DNA from: Muribaculaceae bacterium
GTDB lineage: Bacteria; Bacteroidota; Bacteroidia; Bacteroidales; Muribaculaceae
Direction: 5' to 3'
Assembly (NCBI GenBank): GCA_022511505.1
Contig: JAFLTK010000079.1
Coordinates: 1-5,334 of the forward strand
DNA length: 5,334 nt
The position numbers and the translations under genes are program-made. The notes under the pieces were generated by a model. It worked only from the letters and a program-made list of their open reading frames with translations, made no database searches and was not told the origin of the DNA. Of this stretch, positions 1 through 5,334 are shown piece by piece; within the stretch, counting starts at the first letter, position 1, and the number at the start of each line of letters is the position of its first letter.

Positions 1-1583
1 CAATTTTCTGGATTGTCGGTTTCACATCGGCAACTCACGACATTGCCGCCGATGGCTTTTATATGCTTGCCCTTAGCGAGCACGAACAGTCTCTATATGT
101 CGGTATTCGCTCCACGTTCTACCGCATAGCGACGGTGGCCGGCCAAGGTCTGTTGGTCATTCTCGCCGGCGTGATTGAAACCGGCACCGGTCTTAGCCCT
201 CTTCATATTACAGTAAATGCCGACCCTGCCGCTGAGTGGACCGTTCCCTCGATGGCTGCAATCGATGACACCGAGGCCGACCTTCAGGGCGAACTTCAAT
301 TCTTCACCCCGGCAAACGCCACAACCGTTGCCGTCAAAGCCCCGGCTACGGTTAAGACCGCCGATGGCGAGGTGCCTTTCACAGCATACGCCGCAGCCGT
401 TCGCGACTCCATCAAGCATTTGAACGCGGCAAATGGTTTTACTGCTCCCGAGGAGGTCGCTGCTACTCAGGCGGCAGCGAGCAATGACGGCCCCGGCGCC
501 TTTACTCTCTGGGTTAAGAAGCATTTCGGCGAGGACCGCGAGGCTGTTGACGCTATACCCAACAGTTTCACCGTTATCGGCTTCCGTCTTAACAAGGCTC
601 CTGCTCCCGGCGAGGAGATAATTGTAAACGTGACTCAAAAAGCGGGCGACCCCGGCATCAAACTGGAACAAAATGCCCTGTCAACCCACTTCACGTTTAA
701 CTCCGAGAACTGGAACAAAACGGCTTACCTCTATTATGAGATTGACCATAAACTTTCAAAGCCGGTCGAGGCTACGTTTGAAGGTGCGTCGGGTAACATT
801 CCGCTCGCTTGGCTGATTGTTTTTGCAACACTTTCGGCATTCTTCTTTGTTGTAGCAATTTACCACTCGCGCGCCTTACCGCGACCCGCGAGCGACAGCT
901 TGCGCGGCGAGGGTGTAAGGACAGCAGGAGAGATTGTCAAAGAGTTCTTTGAAACATTCCGCTCGTTCTTTGCCAAGAAGCAAATTTGGGTGGCAATCGC
1001 CTTCATGTTGCTTTACCGACTGCCCGAAGCCCAACTTGTCAAACTGATAAACCCGTTCCTGCTCGACCCGATTGACAAGGGTGGTCTTGGATTGACAACC
1101 GGCGAGGTAGGCATCGTGTATGGTACAGTCGGTATCATCGGTTTGACAATCGGTGGTATCATTGGCGGTATAGTAGCAGCCCGAGGCGGTTTGAAGAAAT
1201 GGATTTGGCCGATGGCGTGGTCTATGTCGCTGACCTGCTTGGCTTTTGTTTACCTTAGTTATTTCCCGACGTCGTCGCTGCTGACCGTCAATATCTGTGT
1301 CTTCATCGAGCAGTTTGGTTATGGCTTCGGTTTCACCGCCTATATGCTCTACTTGATTTATTTCTCGGAGGGCGAGCACAAAACAGCCCACTATGCAATC
1401 TGTACCGGCTTCATGGCGCTTGGTATGATGATACCCGGCATGGCCTCGGGATGGTTGCAGGAAACAATTGGTTATCAGCACTTCTTTATCTGGACAATGA
1501 TATGCTGCGTCGCCACAATCGGCGTTTGTGCATTCTTGAAAATTGACCCCAATTTCGGACGTAAAACAATTGAAAAGAAATGA
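1..1583 (+). CDS. AmpG-like MFS permease for muropeptides/wall sugars, 5'-truncated, with large periplasmic insert
   Basis: Inner-membrane major facilitator protein, probably importing muropeptides or MurNAc-containing sugars. The frame is open from base 3 (bases 1-2 end a split codon), so the ATG at 63 is internal. The 20 residues before it contain HDIAADGFY, a signature of Bacteroidota AmpG-like permeases, related to the QD-rich loop of AmpG. 526 residues are visible; perhaps 100-130, with the first helices, lie upstream. Counting from base 3, hydrophobic helices fall near residues 42-58, 266-288, 327-354, 369-394 (Gly-rich), 400-421, 426-454, 463-485 and 493-512. Residues about 61-265 form a polar, Ala/Thr/Pro-rich insert, probably periplasmic. 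A charged linker (about 289-325), probably cytoplasmic, joins the two halves of the fold. The stop overlaps the start of the NamZ-like gene by 4 bases, which supports a wall-recycling role. MFS membership is well supported; the substrate is inferred from family and neighbour, and another sugar or peptide is possible. Confidence 0.86.
   Translation, partial: IFWIVGFTSATHDIAADGFYMLALSEHEQSLYVGIRSTFYRIATVAGQGLLVILAGVIETGTGLSPLHITVNADPAAEWTVPSMAAIDDTEADLQGELQFFTPANATTVAVKAPATVKTADGEVPFTAYAAAVRDSIKHLNAANGFTAPEEVAATQAAASNDGPGAFTLWVKKHFGEDREAVDAIPNSFTVIGFRLNKAPAPGEEIIVNVTQKAGDPGIKLEQNALSTHFTFNSENWNKTAYLYYEIDHKLSKPVEATFEGASGNIPLAWLIVFATLSAFFFVVAIYHSRALPRPASDSLRGEGVRTAGEIVKEFFETFRSFFAKKQIWVAIAFMLLYRLPEAQLVKLINPFLLDPIDKGGLGLTTGEVGIVYGTVGIIGLTIGGIIGGIVAARGGLKKWIWPMAWSMSLTCLAFVYLSYFPTSSLLTVNICVFIEQFGYGFGFTAYMLYLIYFSEGEHKTAHYAICTGFMALGMMIPGMASGWLQETIGYQHFFIWTMICCVATIGVCAFLKIDPNFGRKTIEKK
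183..797 (+). other. Region encoding the periplasmic insert of the permease
   Basis: About 205 codons between two membrane helices encode a soluble segment not found in classical AmpG or most 12-helix MFS proteins. The first part is Ala/Thr/Pro-rich and includes a predicted amphipathic helix with LWVKKHFGE. The last part, about 65 residues, looks beta-rich: a PAPGEEIIVNV strand, then DPGI, then FTFNSENWNKTAYLYYEI. The FT-x-x-NWN pattern recalls Calx-beta-like or immunoglobulin-like domains of Bacteroidota surface proteins. I infer the periplasmic side from the helix layout. A role in binding wall fragments or in docking NamZ is speculative. Confidence 0.6.
1580..1583 (+). other. ATGA stop-start overlap, permease to namZ
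   Basis: The ATG of the NamZ-like gene and the TGA of the permease share bases in ATGA. The upstream stretch is A-rich (ttgaaaagaa) and lacks a GGAGG-like site, as is common in Bacteroidota. The overlap suggests translational coupling within one transcript. Confidence 0.8.
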
Positions 1584-2815
1584 AACTCAAAAGTATATTA
1601 GTGGCCGCCGTTGCATTGCAGATAGCAATCGTGGCCGGAGCACAAGTTAAACCGGGCATAGAAGTCCTTCGCGACCGCGGCTTTGACGTTCTCCAAGGAA
1701 AACGAGTTGGTCTGATTACCAACCCCACCGGCGTTGACTCTCGCCTGAAATCGACTATTGACATTCTCCATGAGGCACCCGGCGTTGAGTTAAAGGCGAT
1801 GTATTCACCCGAGCACGGCGTCAGAGGTGACGTCTATGCCGGCGACCATGTCGATACCTACGTCGACCCGGCAACCGGCGTGACGGTCTATTCAATCTAT
1901 GGCGCAGGCCATCGTCCCACCGACGATATGCTCAAAGATATCGACGTTCTTGTTTATGACATTCAGGATAACGGCTCGCGCAGTTACACGTTCATTTCCA
2001 CGATGGGCGAGGCGATGGACGCTTGTGCAGTTGCCGGCAAGGAGTTTATGGTGCTTGACCGTCCCAACCCGCTGAGTGGCAACAAGGTAGAGGGAAATCT
2101 CGTTGAAGAAGCGTCAAAATCATTTGTCAGCCGCTTCCCCATACCTTATATATACGGACTGACTCCCGGCGAACTTGCCTGCTATCTCAACGAAGAGGGT
2201 CTGCTTGACAGCGGCAAGAAAGTTGACTTGACAATCGTGCCGATGGAGGGCTGGACGCGTGATATGGTGATGAGCGAAACCGGTTTGCCCTGGATTATGC
2301 CGTCGCCCCATGTCCCGTATGCCGACGATTGTCTCTACTATCCGGCAACCGGTATCCTTGGCGAACTCGACTATATGTCAATCGGAGTTGGCTACACCAA
2401 GCCTTTCCACATGTTTGCAGCCCCGTTTGTCGACGCCGACAGCCTCTGTCAAAGTCTCACGACGCTCAATATCCCCGGCGTCCTCTTCCGTCCGCTCCAC
2501 TTCAAGCCTTTCTACGGAATGTATAAGGGCGAGAACATTCAAGGCGTCGAGGTTTATATCACCGACCCCGCCAAGGCGCCGTTATCGCTGATACAATTCT
2601 ATGTGATGCAGGAACTTGCACGCATGTATCCCGACCACAAGGCACTTGATGTCGCCAAACCGGCTCGCCTGAATATGTTCGATAAAGTTGTCGGTTCGCC
2701 CAAAATTCGCGAACTTTTCGCCCGTCGTTACCGCGTGGAGGATATGGTCGACTACTGGAACAAAGATGTTGAAAGTTTTAACAGGCAGAAAGCCCGCTAT
2801 CACCTATATAAATAA
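1580..2815 (+). CDS. namZ: Secreted DUF1343 / GH171 exo-beta-N-acetylmuramidase (NamZ family)
   Basis: Complete, 411 residues, the usual length of the family. NamZ enzymes remove MurNAc from the non-reducing ends of peptidoglycan fragments. Residues 1-21 form a signal peptide: MKLK, a hydrophobic core, then AGA before Gln22, a signal peptidase I type site. There is no lipobox cysteine, so a soluble periplasmic protein is expected. Family landmarks in order: GLITNPTGVD (44-53), YSPEHGVRGD (75-84, with Glu78 a candidate catalytic acid), VYDIQDNGSRSYTFISTM (125-142), VLDRPNPLSG (158-167) and WIMPSPHVPYADD (238-250). The C-terminal part has the Tyr/Pro-rich region expected, around 300-335. At 261-276 the common EGTN...GRGT stretch is replaced by GELDYMSIGVGYTKPF, so this is a divergent subgroup and its exact substrate may differ. 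The start overlaps the permease stop (ATGA). The leader here is A-rich without a Shine-Dalgarno motif, and the signal peptide confirms this ATG. Confidence 0.9.
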   Translation: MKLKSILVAAVALQIAIVAGAQVKPGIEVLRDRGFDVLQGKRVGLITNPTGVDSRLKSTIDILHEAPGVELKAMYSPEHGVRGDVYAGDHVDTYVDPATGVTVYSIYGAGHRPTDDMLKDIDVLVYDIQDNGSRSYTFISTMGEAMDACAVAGKEFMVLDRPNPLSGNKVEGNLVEEASKSFVSRFPIPYIYGLTPGELACYLNEEGLLDSGKKVDLTIVPMEGWTRDMVMSETGLPWIMPSPHVPYADDCLYYPATGILGELDYMSIGVGYTKPFHMFAAPFVDADSLCQSLTTLNIPGVLFRPLHFKPFYGMYKGENIQGVEVYITDPAKAPLSLIQFYVMQELARMYPDHKALDVAKPARLNMFDKVVGSPKIRELFARRYRVEDMVDYWNKDVESFNRQKARYHLYK

Positions 2816-2817
2816 TG
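2815..2817 (+). other. TAATG stop-start overlap, namZ to D-lactate dehydrogenase-like gene
   Basis: The last A of the NamZ-like TAA stop is the first base of the next ATG. The preceding bases are AT-rich (ctatataaa) with no Shine-Dalgarno motif. This start is preferred because the residues that follow (FDRFVDRASEIIP, then RLYTDP) match the usual N-terminus of the dehydrogenase family; the next in-frame ATG, at residue 38, would remove it. Confidence 0.8.
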
Positions 2818-5334
2818 TTGGTAAACGAAAGCGATAAAAATATCGGTAATACCGAGCGCTTTGATCGGTTTGTCGATCGCGCGAGCGAGATTATTCCGTC
2901 AACGCGGCTTTACACCGACCCCCTGATGACACTCGCATGGGGCGGCGATGCCAGCGTCTATAGGATAACGCCACGTGTGGTCGTTCGTGTGGCCGACGAG
3001 CAGGAACTTGTCGCCATTCTCGGCATTGCAGTCGACGAGAAGGTTGATGTCACGTTTCGCGCCGCCGGAACAAGTCTCTCGGGACAGTCGGTAACGCCGT
3101 CGGTATTGATAGTCGTTGGTTCTGACTGGAACCGCTACAAAATTTCGACCGAGGGTAAGAAAATTACGCTCCAACCGGGCGTTATAGGCTCCCGTGTCAA
3201 TCGGTTACTTGAACCCTACGGACGTTATTTTACTCCAGACCCTGCCTCGATTAATTCAGCAATGATTGGTGGCATTGTGGCAAATAATGCGTCGGGAATG
3301 AGTTGCGGAACACATGCCAACAGCGACCGTATGCTCGACAGCATCCGCATTGTTCTTGTTGACGGCACTATCCTTGACACCGGCAGTCGTGAGTCTCGCG
3401 AGGCGTTTAAGGCTCGTCGACCCGATATCGTTGGCGGCATCGAAAAGATGCGCGATGAGATACTTGCCGATCCTGAACTTGCCAATCGGATAAAGCATAA
3501 ATATTCTATTAAGAATGTTACGGGCCTAAACCTGCGACCTTTCGTGGAGTTTACCGACCCAATTGACATCATTGCCCACTGTATGGTAGGTAGCGAGGGT
3601 ACGCTTGCCTTTATCAGCGAGGTAACGTTCAACACCGGTAAGTTGGAGCCCTATAAGGCGAGCGCGATGGTCTATTTTGACGAGATGCGCAGCGCTTGCG
3701 AGGCTGTCGTTGAATTGCAAGAGGCTCCCGTCAGCGCGGCAGAAATGCTTGACGCCAAGTCGCTTGCGAGTGTCAACGACCCCAACGGAGAGGGTAGAAC
3801 CGCCATCCTGACTGAGACACGCGCCGACAGCGCCGAGCAACTCGCCGAGAATATCAAGCAGATTGTCGAGGTGTTTAACCGCCATAATCCTGCGTTGCCG
3901 GTAGAGTTTACCGAAGATGTGGCCCGTCAGGCTCAGTTCTGGAAAGTGCGCTCGGGCATTTTCCCGAGCGTCGGCGGCACGCGTCGTCCCGGCACCACGG
4001 TGCTTATCGAGGACATCGCGTTCCACATCAAGGACCTGCCCGCTGCAACCGTAGAACTCGCCGACCTGCTCCGCAAAAGCGGCTACGACGACGCCTGCAT
4101 CTACGGCCATGCGCTTGCAGGCAATTACCATTTCATTATCGCTCAGGCATTTGATACTCCCGAAGAAATTGAACGCTATCGCCAACTGATGACCGATGTT
4201 GAGCATCTTGTTGTCGACCGATATGACGGCTCGCTAAAGGCCGAACACGGCACCGGGCGAAATATGGCACCCTTTGTCGAGCGCGAATGGGGTCAGAAGG
4301 CGTTTTCTATGATGTGCCGATTGAAGAAATTATTCGACCCGGAGGGGCGCTTGAATCGTGGCGTCATTTTCAACGATGACCCTGAGTGTTACCTTCACGA
4401 TCTTAAAACAATGCCTCAGGTCGACGATGTTGTTGACCGTTGTATCGAGTGTGGCTTCTGCGAGGTCAATTGCGTTTCTTGGGGATTGACACTGTCGTCG
4501 CGTCAGCGTATCATCGTTCGTCGCGAGATTGAACGCCTCAAAAACATAGGTGACAAAGACACGTCTACCGAACTCGACAAGGGCTATTATTACCCGGGCC
4601 TCGAAACCTGTGCCGCCGACGGCCTTTGCAGTACCTCATGTCCCATGGGTATAAATACCGGTGACCTTACCCGCCATTTGCGTTCGGCGTTTCATCAGCC
4701 GGGCTCGTTCAGTTACAAGGTTGCCGACTTTGCCGCTCGCAACATGGGTAAAATTGAGGCCGGCTTCCGTCCGCTCCTCTCGGTTGCTACCGGAGTAAAG
4801 AAACTTATTGGCCCGCACGCAGTCAACGCGATGGGGCGCGGCCTGCACCACATCGGCCTGCCACTCTGGAGCGCCGCGTTGCCAACAGCCTACTATCCGC
4901 GCCCGACATCGACAATATCGTCACCGCTGAAGGTTGTCTATTTCCCCAGTTGCATCAATCGCACGATGGGAAAAACGACCGGAGCAGATGCGCCCGCTGA
5001 GGCACTTGTTGACGCCGTTGTCAACCTCTGTTCCAAGGCCGGTTTTGAGGTGATTATTCCCGACAATATCAAGAACTTGTGTTGCGGTATGATATGGTCG
5101 TCAAAGGGTATGGCCGACATTTCGCGCCGCAAGAGTGACGAACTGGAAGCTGTCCTGTGGGAAGCATCAGAGCATGGCAAGTGGCCAGTCATCTGTGACC
5201 AAAGCCCGTGTCTGCACCATATTCAGGAGTATTTCACAAAGGTTAAAGTTACTGAATTGATGGACTTTACCGCGCGCTATCTTGCACCGCGACTGGAATT
5301 TAACCCCACCGACCGTCCGGTGGCCGTCCATGTC
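2815..5334 (+). CDS. FAD and Fe-S 2-hydroxyacid dehydrogenase, probably D-lactate dehydrogenase (Dld type), 3'-truncated
   Basis: Probably oxidises D-lactate to pyruvate and passes electrons to a quinone or other carrier. 840 codons are visible and the frame is still open at the edge; relatives have about 930-960 residues, so roughly 100 are missing. Domains: (a) FAD-binding PCMH-type fold, about 50-275, with FRAAGTSLSGQS (81-92), DPASINSAMIGGIVANNASG (142-161), KNVTGLNL (233-240) and VGSEGTLAFISE (258-269). (b) FAD-oxidase C-terminal domain, about 280-520, with GHALAGNYHF (431-440) and KAEHGTGRN (475-483); His432, His439 and Glu477 fit the metal/substrate site of D-2-hydroxyglutarate and D-lactate dehydrogenases, and Arg379 may bind carboxylate. 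(c) Ferredoxin-like part with CIECGFCEVNC (543-553) and CAADGLCSTSCP (599-610). (d) Start of a cysteine-rich CCG domain: PSC (713), LCCG (755-758), CDQSPC (794-799). No signal peptide or clear helix, so cytoplasmic or peripheral. This is a GlcD-GlcF-like fusion. D-2-hydroxyglutarate dehydrogenase (YdiJ-like) or glycolate oxidase are alternatives, but the CIECGFCE...SSRQR pattern and the neighbours favour D-lactate. Confidence 0.87.
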   Translation, partial: MLVNESDKNIGNTERFDRFVDRASEIIPSTRLYTDPLMTLAWGGDASVYRITPRVVVRVADEQELVAILGIAVDEKVDVTFRAAGTSLSGQSVTPSVLIVVGSDWNRYKISTEGKKITLQPGVIGSRVNRLLEPYGRYFTPDPASINSAMIGGIVANNASGMSCGTHANSDRMLDSIRIVLVDGTILDTGSRESREAFKARRPDIVGGIEKMRDEILADPELANRIKHKYSIKNVTGLNLRPFVEFTDPIDIIAHCMVGSEGTLAFISEVTFNTGKLEPYKASAMVYFDEMRSACEAVVELQEAPVSAAEMLDAKSLASVNDPNGEGRTAILTETRADSAEQLAENIKQIVEVFNRHNPALPVEFTEDVARQAQFWKVRSGIFPSVGGTRRPGTTVLIEDIAFHIKDLPAATVELADLLRKSGYDDACIYGHALAGNYHFIIAQAFDTPEEIERYRQLMTDVEHLVVDRYDGSLKAEHGTGRNMAPFVEREWGQKAFSMMCRLKKLFDPEGRLNRGVIFNDDPECYLHDLKTMPQVDDVVDRCIECGFCEVNCVSWGLTLSSRQRIIVRREIERLKNIGDKDTSTELDKGYYYPGLETCAADGLCSTSCPMGINTGDLTRHLRSAFHQPGSFSYKVADFAARNMGKIEAGFRPLLSVATGVKKLIGPHAVNAMGRGLHHIGLPLWSAALPTAYYPRPTSTISSPLKVVYFPSCINRTMGKTTGADAPAEALVDAVVNLCSKAGFEVIIPDNIKNLCCGMIWSSKGMADISRRKSDELEAVLWEASEHGKWPVICDQSPCLHHIQEYFTKVKVTELMDFTARYLAPRLEFNPTDRPVAVHV

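Noticed and set aside
63..65. ATG at 63 as the permease start
   Set aside because: The frame is open upstream to base 3 and encodes a conserved permease motif (HDIAADGFY), so this Met is internal and the true start is outside the window.
93..671. Opposite-strand ORF of 192 codons across the permease insert
   Set aside because: It lies entirely inside the permease gene, has no recognisable domain and reads as low-complexity antisense translation. The + frame carries clear family motifs.
868..911. Possible hairpin terminator or attenuator within the permease gene
   Set aside because: The stems are only about 5 base pairs, there is no following T-run, and the site lies inside a continuous coding frame.
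876..1481. Opposite-strand ORF of 201 codons
   Set aside because: Antisense to the C-terminal membrane helices of the permease; polar, His/Gln/Thr-rich composition typical of a shadow frame and no known motif.
2310..2591. Short + strand ORFs in other frames within the NamZ-like gene
   Set aside because: Ser/Arg/Pro-rich shadow translations without motifs, fully inside a gene whose own frame matches DUF1343 throughout.
3225..3635. Opposite-strand ORF of 136 codons, and another overlapping it in a second frame
   Set aside because: Both are antisense to the PCMH-type FAD domain and carry no recognisable features.
3526..4206. Opposite-strand ORF of 226 codons
   Set aside because: Antisense to the conserved FAD-oxidase part of the dehydrogenase, where the + frame holds GSEGTL and GHALAGNYHF. 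No motif or start context supports a real gene.

Overview
The window carries three genes on the + strand, packed without intergenic space. They look like the middle of one longer operon in a Bacteroidota bacterium. Muribaculaceae or a nearby Bacteroidales family is my best guess, from the moderate G+C, the protein signatures and the lack of Shine-Dalgarno motifs at starts; I could not check this by search.

Layout: (1) bases 1-1583 hold the 3' part of an AmpG-type major facilitator permease for cell-wall fragments. It carries an insert of about 200 residues between two membrane helices, predicted to be periplasmic. (2) Bases 1580-2815 hold a complete secreted DUF1343/GH171 protein, the NamZ exo-beta-N-acetylmuramidase family. 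(3) Bases 2815-5334 hold the first 840 codons of a large FAD plus iron-sulfur 2-hydroxyacid dehydrogenase, closest in pattern to the fused respiratory D-lactate dehydrogenases (Dld type). It runs off the right edge. The first two genes overlap by 4 bases (ATGA) and the last two by 1 base (TAATG).

Proposed joint role (inference): NamZ frees N-acetylmuramic acid from peptidoglycan chain ends in the periplasm, and the permease takes wall sugars or muropeptides into the cytoplasm. The usual MurNAc route (kinase plus MurQ etherase, neither in this window) would split the lactyl ether and release D-lactate. The third enzyme would oxidise that D-lactate to pyruvate and pass electrons through its iron-sulfur centres. 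The operon would thus join wall-sugar salvage to disposal or respiration of the lactyl group.

I see no RNA gene, mobile element, CRISPR array, terminator or internal promoter. Coding sequence covers the whole window, and the long opposite-strand ORFs are shadows of the three genes.
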